64,000 nt of DNA from CAUZIZ01 sp965219005. Its GTDB lineage: Bacteria; Acidobacteriota; UBA6911; RPQK01; JAJDTT01. Below the pieces are notes generated by a model, which saw only the letters and a list, made by a program, of their open reading frames with translations, did not search any database and was not told the origin of the DNA. Where the stretch lies: assembly GCA_965219005.1 (NCBI GenBank), contig CBDCMS010000002.1, forward strand, positions 186,001 to 250,000. The letters run 5' to 3'. Below are positions 8,304 to 17,201 of this stretch, piece after piece. The first letter of the stretch is position 1. Each line of letters starts with the position of its first letter. Position numbers and translations under genes: made by a program.

Positions 8304-9059
8304 TCAGTGGCGAACCGGGACGCCACTCCTGGCCAACAATTCCTTTACCTCCCCGATCGAATGTTGATCATAGTGGAAGATGCTGGCTGCCAGGACCGCA
8401 TCGGCCTGGCCTACCTGAAGTCCCTGCAAGAGATCTTCTGGAGAACCCGCACCACCCGATGCTATGACGGGTATCCGGACCAGAGCGCTAATCTTCTGCA
8501 GCAGTTCCAGATCGTATCCTGACTGCGTGCCGTCACGATCCATCGAGGTCAGTAGAATCTCTCCGGCTCCGAGTTCCGCGCCCTCCTTCATCCACTCAGG
8601 TCCGTCCCGATCGGTCTCGAAGCGGCCTCCGCCGACAAAGACCTTCCAAGCCCCATTCATTCGCTTCACATCGACGGCCAACACGATGCACTGGGATCCG
8701 AACTCGAGAGCGGCACGTCGTATGAGTGTGGGGTCCTTGACCGCAGCGCTGTTGATGGACACCTTGTCTGCCCCAGCTCGAAGTAGCTCCTGGACCTGTT
8801 CCAGGGAACGAATTCCGCCACCCACGGTAAACGGAATAAAGATCGAGTCGGCTACGCGACTGACCCAATCCAGCACCGTCTTGCGTTCCTCGACAGTAGC
8901 TGTGATGTCCAGAAAAACCAGCTCGTCGGCGCCCTCTTCATAGTAGCGTTGGCCCAGAGCTACAGGATCTCCGGCATCACGCAGATCCACGAAGTGGACC
9001 CCCTTCACGACTCTTCCCTCAGCCACATCCAGACAGGGGATGATCCTCTTAGCCAGCAA
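8304..9059 (-). CDS. hisF: Imidazole glycerol phosphate synthase cyclase subunit HisF
   Basis: HisF uses ammonia delivered by HisH to convert PRFAR to IGP and AICAR. It is a (beta/alpha)8 barrel with the two catalytic aspartates in IPCLDV near the N-terminus and in LAVDVKR mid-protein, and phosphate loops GGGIRS and ASGGAGS. I chose TTG at 9059, giving MLAKRIIPCLDV, because it has GGAGGAG about seven bases upstream and overlaps the hisA stop by 11 bases. The longer frame to 9086 lies inside hisA. It is the last gene of the his operon here; hisG and hisIE are not in the window. Confidence 0.95.
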   Translation of the reverse strand: MLAKRIIPCLDVAEGRVVKGVHFVDLRDAGDPVALGQRYYEEGADELVFLDITATVEERKTVLDWVSRVADSIFIPFTVGGGIRSLEQVQELLRAGADKVSINSAAVKDPTLIRRAALEFGSQCIVLAVDVKRMNGAWKVFVGGGRFETDRDGPEWMKEGAELGAGEILLTSMDRDGTQSGYDLELLQKISALVRIPVIASGGAGSPEDLLQGLQVGQADAVLAASIFHYDQHSIGEVKELLARSGVPVRH

Positions 9060-9768
9060 CTGCCCACTCCTCCAAGGAAAGGCCACCTTCGTACAGGGCC
9101 TTTCCTACAATGACGCCTCCGACACCAATCTTCTCCAGACGATCGACGTGGTCCAGGTTGCTGATGCCTCCTGCGGCGATCAAGCAGGTTGAAGAGCCAA
9201 GCATTTCCAGAAGTTGGGCATAGCTCTCATAGTTCGGGTGCTCCAGAGTCCCATCTCGCTCCACATCCGTGCAGATCACCTGGCTCAGCCCCCAGCTCAT
9301 GACTCGCTCTACGACCTGCTTGAGGTCGAGGGAGCTCTCCTCCAACCATCCCTGGCTCTGCAGTCGCCCCTTCCGAAGGTCCAGGCTCACGATGAAGGGA
9401 TCCGACCCCCATCTCGCTAGCCATTCTTCAACTTGCTCCGGCTGTTTCAGGACGACTGTGCCCAGGATCATATAGGAGATCCCCCAATCCAACAGCTGGG
9501 CCACATCTTCGGAAGCCCGGATCCCTCCCCCTAGTTGGACGGGAATGTCGATTGATTGCAGGATTCGCTGAATGGAAGGACGGTTTCGACCACCTCCGTC
9601 GCGCGCCCCCTCTAGGTCCACCACGTGGAGCCTGGAAAATCCAGCGCTCGCGAAGCTGCGGGCCTGTTCCACGGGGTCACTGGAGTAGACGGTCTTCTGC
9701 GCAAAGTCGCCTTGATAAAGGCGGACACATTTGCCTTCGACTAAATCAATTGCCGGAATCACCTGCAC
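9049..9768 (-). CDS. hisA: ProFAR isomerase HisA
   Basis: HisA interconverts ProFAR and PRFAR (Amadori rearrangement) in histidine synthesis. The 239-residue barrel opens with VIPAIDLVEGKCVRLYQGD. It has the catalytic Asp in AIDL and a second in CTDVERDGTL, and phosphate-binding GGGIR and AAGGISN loops. It lies three bases after hisH and overlaps hisF, as expected in a compact operon. Confidence 0.96.
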   Translation of the reverse strand: MQVIPAIDLVEGKCVRLYQGDFAQKTVYSSDPVEQARSFASAGFSRLHVVDLEGARDGGGRNRPSIQRILQSIDIPVQLGGGIRASEDVAQLLDWGISYMILGTVVLKQPEQVEEWLARWGSDPFIVSLDLRKGRLQSQGWLEESSLDLKQVVERVMSWGLSQVICTDVERDGTLEHPNYESYAQLLEMLGSSTCLIAAGGISNLDHVDRLEKIGVGGVIVGKALYEGGLSLEEWAVAG

Positions 9769-9771
9769 GGG

Positions 9772-10383
9772 TCAACTCGCCTCAATAAAGTTTCTCAGGA
9801 GCCGAAGACCGACCTCCCCGGAACGCTCTGGATGGAACTGCACCCCCCAGAAGTGATCGCGGGCCACAATGGAAGCGAAGGTCTCGTCGTAGTCGGTGAC
9901 CGCTAGAGTGGTCGGCCGCGCCGCGGGAGCGAAATAGCTATGGACAAAATAGAAGTAGCTGTCGTCAGGAATTCCCTCCAGCAGCTTGCCGGCGCCGGAT
10001 CCAGCATCCAAGTGGGGTTCTCGACGCACCTGATTCCAACCGATATGGGGCACCTTGACCGAAGAACGGTCGAAACACCGCACCGTACCGGGCAGCAACT
10101 TCAAGCAACTCGTATTCTCTTCTTGCGACATGTCGAACAGGACCTGAAGTCCCAAACAGATGCCCAGAAAGGGAACCTGAAGGCTCCTCAGCACTGACAC
10201 CAGCCCCTGCTCGGAGAGGGAGTCCATAGCCGCCCTGGCCGATCCGACTCCCGGCAGAATAACCCTGCTCGCGGCCCCAACCACATCGGGATCCCCCGAA
10301 AACACGAAGTCCACGCCAAGATGCTTCAGGGCATTCCCAACGTTGTAGAGATTCCCGGCCTTATAGTCGATCACGACGATCAT
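9772..10383 (-). CDS. hisH: Imidazole glycerol phosphate synthase glutaminase subunit HisH
   Basis: HisH hydrolyses glutamine and channels ammonia to HisF. The nucleophile is C76 in GICLGLQ, and the His/Glu pair is in QFHPERSG near the C-terminus. ATG at 10383 gives MIVVIDYKAGN, the normal family start; the frame extends to 10428 but the added residues do not resemble HisH. It is 203 residues, a typical length. The 150 bases between hisB and hisH contain short inverted GTCGCAAGTC/GACTTGCGAC repeats and no gene. Confidence 0.95.
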   Translation of the reverse strand: MIVVIDYKAGNLYNVGNALKHLGVDFVFSGDPDVVGAASRVILPGVGSARAAMDSLSEQGLVSVLRSLQVPFLGICLGLQVLFDMSQEENTSCLKLLPGTVRCFDRSSVKVPHIGWNQVRREPHLDAGSGAGKLLEGIPDDSYFYFVHSYFAPAARPTTLAVTDYDETFASIVARDHFWGVQFHPERSGEVGLRLLRNFIEAS

Positions 10384-10394
10384 GGGGCTCCTAC

Positions 10395-10530
10395 AGTTGC
10401 AGGTCGAAGGTTTCAGGTCGCAAGTCACAGGTCCCTTAGCCGCTGACTCATGACACTTCGGTTCATACTGCCAGCCTTAAGCTGAGACTTGTGAACTGAG
10501 AGACCTGCGACTTGCGACTTGCGACCCTTA
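10395..10530. repeat. Short inverted repeat in hisB-hisH gap
   Basis: CAGGTCGCAAGTCACAGG near 10416-10433 is complementary to CCTGCGACTTGCGACTTGCGACC near 10503-10525, with an 80-base interior. The motif is tandemly reiterated on the right side. It interrupts an otherwise compact operon and could form a long hairpin in the mRNA between hisB and hisH. A similar layout using GACGTGCGAC occurs between glmU and carB. Confidence 0.55.
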
Positions 10531-10536
10531 CTTCTA

Positions 10537-11130
10537 TTAGAGACTTCCCTTGGTCGAAGGAACGCTGTCTCCGGATCTCGCGTCAAGGGTCACTGCTTGT
10601 CGCAGCGCTCGGGCGAACCCTTTGAACATCGCTTCGACCCGATGATGTTCGTTTTCTCCCGGGTTCAGAAGCCGAAAGTGCAGATTGGCGCGAGCCTCTA
10701 CAGCCAGGGAGCGGAAGAAGTGCGAAACCATCTCGGTTGAGAGATCCCCAACCTTCTCTCGCTGGGGAACATAATCGCTACAGAAGGTAAAGCGCCCTCC
10801 CAGATCGATTGCCACGGCTACGAGGACTTCGTCCATAGGTAGGAGGCTGGAGCCATAGCGTTCGATTCCAGTCTTGTCTCCTGCAGCTTCGCGCAGCGCC
10901 TGCCCTAGTACGAGGCCTACATCCTCGACGAGATGATGGTCGTCTACTTCCAGATCACCTGTCGCCTTCAAGTCGAGGTCGATCAAAGAATGCAGAGCCA
11001 GAAGGTGAAGCATGTGTTTGAAGAACCCCAGCCTCACATCACTTGAAAAATCACCCTGTCCATCGAGATCCAAGTCCAGCGAAATCTGGGTCTCGTTGGT
11101 TTGTCTGCTAACTGATGCGATTCGGCTCAC
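10537..11130 (-). CDS. hisB: Imidazoleglycerol-phosphate dehydratase HisB
   Basis: HisB removes water from IGP to give imidazole-acetol phosphate. The manganese-binding motifs are present: VDDHHLVEDVG, STEMVSHFFRSL and GENEHHRVEAMFK. It is the monofunctional 197-residue form, lacking the histidinol phosphatase domain. The segment normally read as GFFDHML is GFFKHML here, so the acidic residue before the metal-binding His is lysine. The gene overlaps hisC by four bases (ATGA), implying translational coupling. Confidence 0.94.
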   Translation of the reverse strand: MSRIASVSRQTNETQISLDLDLDGQGDFSSDVRLGFFKHMLHLLALHSLIDLDLKATGDLEVDDHHLVEDVGLVLGQALREAAGDKTGIERYGSSLLPMDEVLVAVAIDLGGRFTFCSDYVPQREKVGDLSTEMVSHFFRSLAVEARANLHFRLLNPGENEHHRVEAMFKGFARALRQAVTLDARSGDSVPSTKGSL

Positions 11131-12188
11131 CTGGGCCCTCTCCTTTCTGAGCTACAAAGCTCAAGCTCGCTAAGAAAGCGGTCGTTCTCAGCCACGGTGC
11201 CAATCGTAACCCGTATGCAGTCCTCCAATCCAGGAAGCGAGCTGCGATCTCGCACCACGATTCCCTTTCCCAACAACTGACGACACACCTCTCGGGACTG
11301 GGGGCAGCGAAAAAGCAGGAAGTTCGCCTCTGAGGGATAGACAGTCTCGACACCCGAGAGGCTGGTCAGGGCGGCTGCCACTCTGGACCTTTCGGCTCGA
11401 ATCTGCTGTATCTCGACCTTCTTGGATCGAGCTTCTCGCAGTACCTCCAGAGCGCTTCCCATGGCCAGCAGTCCAAGGTTGTAGGGCGCCTTGACTTTCA
11501 AGAAGTGAGAGATGATGTCTGACCCGGCAACGGCATAGCCCAACCTCACGCCGGCCCGCCCGAAAGCCTTCGACAGGGTCCTCACGACGATCAGGTTCGG
11601 ATACTCCACTAGCTCGGAGACCAGCGATGGGGACTCCGAGAACTCGATGTAGGCCTCGTCGACGACCACAATCCCGTCCAAACTCCGACACAGCTGCAGA
11701 ACTTGATCCGAATTCAGCAGATTGCCGGTGGGGTTGTTCGGAGAACAGAGAAACAGCACCTTGACCTCGTCAGGCACCTGCCGAAGGAAGTCCTCGGCAT
11801 TGAAATCGAAGCTTTCATCGAGACGAACCTCAAAGATTTCCACCCCAAAAATCTGAGCCAGGACTCGGTACATTCCGTAGGTCGGCTCCGCCACCGCCAC
11901 CTGATCCTGACCTGGCTGACAGAAAACCTTGAAAACCCAGTCCAGAACCTCATCCGAACCTACCCCAGCTACCACGTTCTCCGGCGCCACCTTTAAGAAC
12001 TCAGCCAAGACCTGACGCAGCTCGGTTTGATTGGGGTCGGGGTAGCGGTTGAGCTGCATCCCACCCCAGAGCTGAGGAAAGGGGTTCTCGTTGGCATCCA
12101 ACAAGATGCCTTCTTGAATCGTCTCCCGGGCGGAGTGATACGGTTCCAACACCCTTATGTTGGGTCGCACCAGCTGATTAACACTCAT
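11127..12188 (-). CDS. hisC: Histidinol-phosphate aminotransferase HisC
   Basis: This is a PLP-dependent class I/II aminotransferase acting on imidazole-acetol phosphate. The PLP lysine is in VRTLSKAFGRAGVRLGY, and the cofactor-binding loops SPNNPTGN and VVDEAYIEF are present. The start is ATG 12188 (MSVNQLVRPNIRVLEPY). The open frame runs to 12290 into the 3' end of hisD, but those residues are not family-like. There is a 64-base gap to hisD. Confidence 0.94.
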   Translation of the reverse strand: MSVNQLVRPNIRVLEPYHSARETIQEGILLDANENPFPQLWGGMQLNRYPDPNQTELRQVLAEFLKVAPENVVAGVGSDEVLDWVFKVFCQPGQDQVAVAEPTYGMYRVLAQIFGVEIFEVRLDESFDFNAEDFLRQVPDEVKVLFLCSPNNPTGNLLNSDQVLQLCRSLDGIVVVDEAYIEFSESPSLVSELVEYPNLIVVRTLSKAFGRAGVRLGYAVAGSDIISHFLKVKAPYNLGLLAMGSALEVLREARSKKVEIQQIRAERSRVAAALTSLSGVETVYPSEANFLLFRCPQSREVCRQLLGKGIVVRDRSSLPGLEDCIRVTIGTVAENDRFLSELELCSSERRGPR

Positions 12189-12252
12189 TTCACATCTCTC
12201 ACGGTGGTCGCCCCTGACACCTGACCTATCCTGACACCTGACCCATCGGGCG

Positions 12253-13551
12253 TCAGTACTCCATTGATCCACGATCGAGGCGCACTTCAACCGCGCGCCT
12301 ATGCCCTTCCAGTTCCTCCAATTCGGCTAGCGTCTCCAAGGTCGGAGCTAGCGATCTGAGTCCGTCCCTACTCAGCTCCTGAAAAGTAATCTTCTTGACA
12401 TAGCTGTCTAGGGAAACCCCGGAGAAACTTTTCGCCAACCCTGACGTAGGCAAGGTATGGTTGGTACCCGATGCATAGTCCCCTGCTACCCCAGGAGACC
12501 AGGGTCCCAAGAAAACCGAACCGGCTGAATCGACATCGGCCACCCACTGCTGGGGATCCCGCAGATGCAGGATCAGGTGTTCAGGCGCATAGGTATTTGC
12601 GAATCGGAAGGCCGATTCGAGCGACGGGGCCAAGACCGAGAAACTCTGCTCCAGGGCATCAGCTGCAAAACGCCTTCGGGGGAGATCTTGCGTCATAAAC
12701 TCCAAAAGACCTTCCACCTCGGTCAGGATCGATTCTGAAGTGGATACAAGAACCGCTTGGCTATCACTACCGTGCTCTGCTTGAGCGATGAGGTCTGACG
12801 CCACGAACTCGGGCACGGCGGTCTCGTCAGCCACAACCAGAACCTCACTCGGACCCGCTACCATGTCGATCGCGGTCCCTCGCAGTGAGGCCAGAAGTTT
12901 GGCCGATTGTACGATCCGACTCCCCGGGCCCAAGATCTTGTCCACTCTGGAAACCGTCTCGGTGCCGAGGCACATGGCCGCAATCGCCTGGGCACCTCCA
13001 ATTCTCAGGACATCCGAGATTCCTGCGATCTCAGCGGCCACCAGGATCTCCGGGGCTACTGATCCATCAGGGCGTGGAGGCACACAAAGAGTGATCTCTG
13101 GGCAGCCGGCGATCCGAGCCGGAACTCCCAGCATGAGGACCGTCGAAGGAAGAACCGCTGTTCCTCCCGGTACGTAAAGCCCTACCGAAGCGATGGGCCG
13201 ACTCTCACGCCAACAGCGAATTCCGGGCTCTACCTCGTGAACTTCTTGCGAGACTTCCTGAGCCTGGTGGAAGGTTCGAATATTGGCAGCAGCTCGGCGC
13301 AGCGCTCGAGCCGAATCCTCTGAGACCTGGCTTCCCGCCTCGGCGAATTCCTCAGGAGCAACCCCAAGGACCGGTGTCTGGACACCGTCGAAACGAAGGG
13401 TGTACTCGCGCACAGCTTCATCGCCACGTGCGTCGACCGCATCGAAAATGCTACGGCAGGTCTCCAGCAATGCGAGATCCTCGATTGGGTTCCGAGTACA
13501 TAGTTCCCGGACCCGATCCGCAGAGAGATCGTGGAGCCAATAGCACTTCAT
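12253..13551 (-). CDS. hisD: Histidinol dehydrogenase HisD
   Basis: HisD carries out the final two NAD-dependent oxidations of histidinol to histidine. It is 432 residues, the normal length. Conserved stretches include VGLYVPGGTAVLPSTVLM, VDKILGPGS, DMVAGPSEVLVVAD, AEHGSDSQAVLV and the C-terminal YAPEHLILH and ASGTNHTLPTSG zinc/substrate motifs. It overlaps the upstream yerC gene by four bases, so the two are likely translated together. Confidence 0.96.
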   Translation of the reverse strand: MKCYWLHDLSADRVRELCTRNPIEDLALLETCRSIFDAVDARGDEAVREYTLRFDGVQTPVLGVAPEEFAEAGSQVSEDSARALRRAAANIRTFHQAQEVSQEVHEVEPGIRCWRESRPIASVGLYVPGGTAVLPSTVLMLGVPARIAGCPEITLCVPPRPDGSVAPEILVAAEIAGISDVLRIGGAQAIAAMCLGTETVSRVDKILGPGSRIVQSAKLLASLRGTAIDMVAGPSEVLVVADETAVPEFVASDLIAQAEHGSDSQAVLVSTSESILTEVEGLLEFMTQDLPRRRFAADALEQSFSVLAPSLESAFRFANTYAPEHLILHLRDPQQWVADVDSAGSVFLGPWSPGVAGDYASGTNHTLPTSGLAKSFSGVSLDSYVKKITFQELSRDGLRSLAPTLETLAELEELEGHRRAVEVRLDRGSMEY

Positions 13552-13883
13552 GCCTGCACCGATTTCCCTTTCTTCTCCCGGGTCTGGACCGAGTCTGGCC
13601 CCATACGCTTCAGCATGAGCCGGTAGCCTCCCTCGCCGTGGTTGACCCAGTGGGCGATCCGGGTAATGGTGGCGCTGCTGACACCGGTCAGCTCATGAAT
13701 CTTCCGGTAGGGAATCTCCTGAGCCACCATTTGCGCGACCTCCCAACGCTCTGCCATCGCCTCCAGCTCACCCAGGGTGCAAAGATCCCTGAAGAAGCGC
13801 GCACACTCTTCACGATCCTGCAGAGAGGCGACCGCTTCAAAGAGATTCCAAAGAGCCCGATTCTGCTCCAGAGCATCTTCCAT
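13548..13883 (-). CDS. TrpR/YerC-like repressor heading the his operon
   Basis: This is a 111-residue all-helical DNA-binding protein of the TrpR superfamily, YerC/YecD group. The conserved core runs DLCTLGELEAMAERWEVAQMV, then the helix-turn-helix IPYRKIHELTGVSSATITRIAHWV with the family's trailing NHGEGGYRLML. It is the first gene of the his operon and overlaps hisD by four bases. As I recall, YerC-type proteins have been proposed as histidine-responsive regulators (HisR) in Firmicutes. Its position here and the palindrome upstream support such a role, by inference. Confidence 0.9.
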   Translation of the reverse strand: MEDALEQNRALWNLFEAVASLQDREECARFFRDLCTLGELEAMAERWEVAQMVAQEIPYRKIHELTGVSSATITRIAHWVNHGEGGYRLMLKRMGPDSVQTREKKGKSVQA

Positions 13884-13893
13884 ACTTCTGTCC

Positions 13894-13919
13894 TAATGCG
13901 CTATCGTTTTAGCACATTA
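13894..13919. promoter_or_regulatory. Candidate operator palindrome of the his operon
   Basis: TAATGCGCTA (13894-13903) and TAGCACATTA (13910-13919) are inverted repeats with a single mismatch around a 6-base spacer. The site lies 11 bases upstream of the yerC start codon on the transcribed side. CTA...TAG half-site edges recall trp-operator-type sites. A weak leftward promoter (TTGCAC, 17 bases, TAAAAC) would overlap it. Autoregulation by the TrpR-like protein is the natural reading. Confidence 0.7.
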
Positions 13920-13966
13920 AAGCGCCGAGTGCAAGTCCGTGCGTAGAAAAGGTTTAAAGTTGTAGC

Positions 13967-15016
13967 TTACATCAACTCCTGCATCATCTCGTCGAGAGCT
14001 TCCCGGCTGGGGTGTATCTGGTCCTGGGTGAGGGCGCTTAGGGGTACCTCACCGATGTCCAGGGCGTCTACGAAAGATTTCGCTACGGGGTCAATGTACA
14101 CAAGGCCTGTCAGGAATTCGTTCGCGGCGGCCGCCTCATGGAGCGTGCGCATGGCTGCGGCCTTACTCATGGGGTCGTAGTCTCGGTGCAGCTTACGCAG
14201 CCTGATGTGCGACCCATCGTGCATCTCCACTTCCGTGGATTCACCTTCTGCATAGTCGATCGCCTCGATCGGATCGAAGTGGGGAATAAAGTCGATCTGG
14301 TGCAGGAGCTCTTCGTGCTCCTTGGCCCACTTGTAGCTTTTGGTAGAACCGTCATGATTGTTGAAGGTGACACAGGGACTGATAATGTCCAACATGCTGG
14401 TCCCACTGTGGCTGAGACACCCTTTTATCAACGACACCACCTGCTTCGGATCTCCGGCAAAGGAACGGCCTACAAAAGTGCAGCCCATCTCGATTGCCAG
14501 CGAGCAACAATCAATAGCTGGCAAATCGTTGCTGACTCCGGTTTTGAGCTTGGATCCTCGATCTGCCGTTGCCGAAAATTGACCCTTGGTCAGGCCATAG
14601 ACTCCGTTGTTCTCAATGATATAGATCATTGGGACATTTCTTCGAACCAGATGACAGAATTGCCCCAACCCAATCGACGCGGTGTCTCCGTCTCCGCTGA
14701 CGCCAATGCAGATGAGCTTGTGGTTCGCCAGAATCGCGCCGGTCGCCAACGAAGGCATCCGGCCATGAACACCGTTGAAGCCGTGAGACTTGTTCATGAA
14801 GTAGGCAGGGGTCTTGCTCGAGCAGCCGATGCCACTCATCTTGGCGACCTGGTAGGGGTTGACACCCAACTCGTAGAAGCTCCGAATGATCTGGTTGGTG
14901 ATACTGTCGTGACCACATCCAGAGCACAGGGTTGAAAGCTGTCCGGCGTAATCGGTTCTGGCCAGACCGATCCGATTCAGATTTTTCTTCTTGGGCTGCT
15001 GCTCACCTACGGCCAT
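13967..15016 (-). CDS. korB: 2-oxoacid:ferredoxin oxidoreductase, beta subunit (KorB-type)
   Basis: This subunit binds thiamine pyrophosphate and the Fe-S centre for CoA-dependent oxidation of a 2-oxoacid (2-oxoglutarate most likely) to acyl-CoA and reduced ferredoxin. The CSGCGHD motif, the TPP motif GVSGDGDTASIGLGQ and IENNGVYGLTKGQ are clear. ATG 15016 (MAVGEQQPKKKN) has AAGGGGAG nine bases upstream and starts 13 bases after korA, so the upstream frame extension to 15166 is rejected. About 350 residues, normal for KorB. Substrate assignment (2-oxoglutarate versus pyruvate) is inferred from overall resemblance. Confidence 0.88.
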   Translation of the reverse strand: MAVGEQQPKKKNLNRIGLARTDYAGQLSTLCSGCGHDSITNQIIRSFYELGVNPYQVAKMSGIGCSSKTPAYFMNKSHGFNGVHGRMPSLATGAILANHKLICIGVSGDGDTASIGLGQFCHLVRRNVPMIYIIENNGVYGLTKGQFSATADRGSKLKTGVSNDLPAIDCCSLAIEMGCTFVGRSFAGDPKQVVSLIKGCLSHSGTSMLDIISPCVTFNNHDGSTKSYKWAKEHEELLHQIDFIPHFDPIEAIDYAEGESTEVEMHDGSHIRLRKLHRDYDPMSKAAAMRTLHEAAAANEFLTGLVYIDPVAKSFVDALDIGEVPLSALTQDQIHPSREALDEMMQELM

Positions 15017-15029
15017 GCTGTTACTCCCC

Positions 15030-16868
15030 TTAGCCTTCCAAAGCAAGCACCTGTTCCGTGATGAAGCGAGCATCGAGTGGAAGCCCCGAGTAGGCAAGGA
15101 TCTTTGTAATCCCGGACAGCTGCGTTCCGACCTCCAATCGCAACAGATCTCCCAGTTGACCGTCACGATTCTGCTCTACCACGTAGACCCGCTTACATCG
15201 AGAAACGAAGTCACTCAGGTGTGACGTGAAGGGCAACGCGCGGATCCTCAAGTAATTTGTCTCGAGACCCTCTTCTTTGCGCAGCTGATCCCGGCTCTCC
15301 TCAATGGCCACATCGGTTGACCCATAGGCGATCAGGCCAATCTCGGCACCATCGACATACTCGATCTCGGGCTGCGGAACCCACTTCTTTGCCGTTTCGA
15401 GCTTCTTGGCCAGCCGATTCATCAGCTTTTCGTATTCCTCAGGCTTCTCGGTGTAGCGAGCCGATTCATCGTGCCCACTGCCCCGGGTAAAGTATGCGGC
15501 CAGGGGATGTTCGGTACCCGGCAGAGTTCGATAGGGGATACCGTCTCCGTCCACATCCCGGTAGCGGCCAAACTCTCCCAACCGATTCAGGTCCTCGGCC
15601 CTGAGCACCTTCCCCCGGTCGTAAGGCTTTTCGGGGTAATCGAAGGGATCCGCCATCCAGTTGTTCATACCGATATCGAGGTCAGATGCCACGAAGATCG
15701 GCTGTTGAAAACGTTCCGCGAGATCGAAGGCTGCCCTGGAGAACTCGAAGCATTCCTTCATATTGGCGGGCAAAAGGACGACGTGCTTGGTATCGCCGTG
15801 GGACAGGTAATGCAGGGAAAAGATGTCGGCTTGTGAGGTCCTGGTGGGTAATCCGGTACTGGGACCAACGCGTTGGATATCGAAAATCACGCAGGGGATC
15901 TCTGCAAAGTGAGCCAGCCCGGTGAACTCGGCCATTAATGAAATACCGGGACCGGAGGTCGACGTCATCGCCCGAGCTCCAGCCCACCCGGCTCCGATCA
16001 CCATCCCCAGGGCGGCTATCTCATCTTCAGCCTGGACGATCGCGAAGGTAGCCTTCCCAGTCTTGGGATCGATTCGGTAGCGCTGCATGTAATCGGTCAG
16101 GGACTCGCACAGGCTGCTGGCCGGGGTGATGGGATACCAGGTGACGACCGTCGCTCCACCAAACATCGCTCCCAGAGCACAGGCAGAGTTTCCGTCGATG
16201 ATGATCTTCCCCTGGGTTTCGTTCATTCGCTCGAGACGGTAGGGATCCCTCTTCGGCGTATGCTTCCGAAGGTATTCGGCACCCAGGTGGCTGACTTTGA
16301 TGTTGAGGTCAACCGCTTTCTGTTTTGTCTTGAACCACTTGCCGATGGCGGTCTCGACTTCCGCCATCTCGATTCCAAGCAGCTCGGCCACAGTCCCTAC
16401 ATACGCCATATTCGCGACCAGCTTGCGCAGTTGGGCATTGCTCACTACTTGCGCGGCGATCTTGGCGAAAGGGATGGGATAGAAGATCAGATCGTCACGG
16501 AGTCTGGAGAGATTGAGCTTCTCTTCGTAGATGACCACCCGACCGGGAGCCAGGGATTCGACGTCATCCTTGGCCGTCTCCGGGTTTAGAGCGAGCAGAA
16601 TGTCGATCTCTCTCTTCCGAGCGACATACCCGTGCCTGGAGGCTCGAATCGTGAACCAAGTCGGCAGACCGGCAATGTTGGAGGGGAAGAGGTTCTTTCC
16701 GCTGATCGGTATTCCCATCTGGAATATCGATCGCATCAGAACGTTATTGGAACTCTGGCTCCCCGATCCGTTGACAGTGGCGACTTGTATTGATAGGTCG
16801 TTTACAATTTCTGCCGGCGATTCTTCATCCAAAACCGGGACTTGAGACTCGGTCTCGATCGTAACCAC
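15030..16868 (-). CDS. korA: 2-oxoacid:ferredoxin oxidoreductase, fused gamma-alpha subunit (KorA-type)
   Basis: This is the partner of KorB. Residues ~30-185 form the gamma domain (GIPISGKNLFPSNIAGLPTW, then ASRHGYVARK) and the rest is the alpha domain with GNSACALGAMFGGATVVTWYPITPASS and ATSGPGISLMAEF. I chose GTG 16868 (MVTIETESQVPVL) because AAGGAGA lies just upstream; the longer frame to 16967 is not family-like. About 612 residues, as in other fused gamma-alpha KorA proteins. Co-transcribed with korB. Confidence 0.88.
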   Translation of the reverse strand: MVTIETESQVPVLDEESPAEIVNDLSIQVATVNGSGSQSSNNVLMRSIFQMGIPISGKNLFPSNIAGLPTWFTIRASRHGYVARKREIDILLALNPETAKDDVESLAPGRVVIYEEKLNLSRLRDDLIFYPIPFAKIAAQVVSNAQLRKLVANMAYVGTVAELLGIEMAEVETAIGKWFKTKQKAVDLNIKVSHLGAEYLRKHTPKRDPYRLERMNETQGKIIIDGNSACALGAMFGGATVVTWYPITPASSLCESLTDYMQRYRIDPKTGKATFAIVQAEDEIAALGMVIGAGWAGARAMTSTSGPGISLMAEFTGLAHFAEIPCVIFDIQRVGPSTGLPTRTSQADIFSLHYLSHGDTKHVVLLPANMKECFEFSRAAFDLAERFQQPIFVASDLDIGMNNWMADPFDYPEKPYDRGKVLRAEDLNRLGEFGRYRDVDGDGIPYRTLPGTEHPLAAYFTRGSGHDESARYTEKPEEYEKLMNRLAKKLETAKKWVPQPEIEYVDGAEIGLIAYGSTDVAIEESRDQLRKEEGLETNYLRIRALPFTSHLSDFVSRCKRVYVVEQNRDGQLGDLLRLEVGTQLSGITKILAYSGLPLDARFITEQVLALEG

Positions 16869-17201
16869 ATCCGTCTCCTTGTTACCTGTTCGAGGCCAGC
16901 ATTCCCAACGAAATTCAAACCCGACTATCTTAGCAAAACACAATGACGGTCTGTGCAGCAAAGGCAAGCGTCTTAAGGGATCTTTGGTATCTTTTTGGCA
17001 TTTGGAGAACAGCCTTACTACTCCATCGACCTCTCGCGTCCCTTCTTTACAGCCGATGCACTCCCAGAGAAGATGCTGCCCGCACTCAATATGCTCTCTT
17101 TTCTGACCTTCTGCTCCATTTTTCTATTCCAATCTGCGGCTGCGGGGCATATGTTCGTGACTTTGTTATTCCCTGCCAATGGGAATTTCCGGGAGACGAT
17201 C
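16869..17201. other. Intergenic region between divergent korA and trmJ-like gene
   Basis: This is 333 bases between divergently transcribed genes. The rightward frame is open from 16995, but its first part lacks family similarity to the methyltransferase, so I treat it as leader. I see no clear RNA structure, repeat or strong promoter; both promoters are presumably here. Confidence 0.5.

Noticed and set aside
16995..17201. N-terminal signal/membrane domain of the TrmJ-like protein
   Set aside because: The family start at 17202 has a good SD, and the upstream residues have no support.
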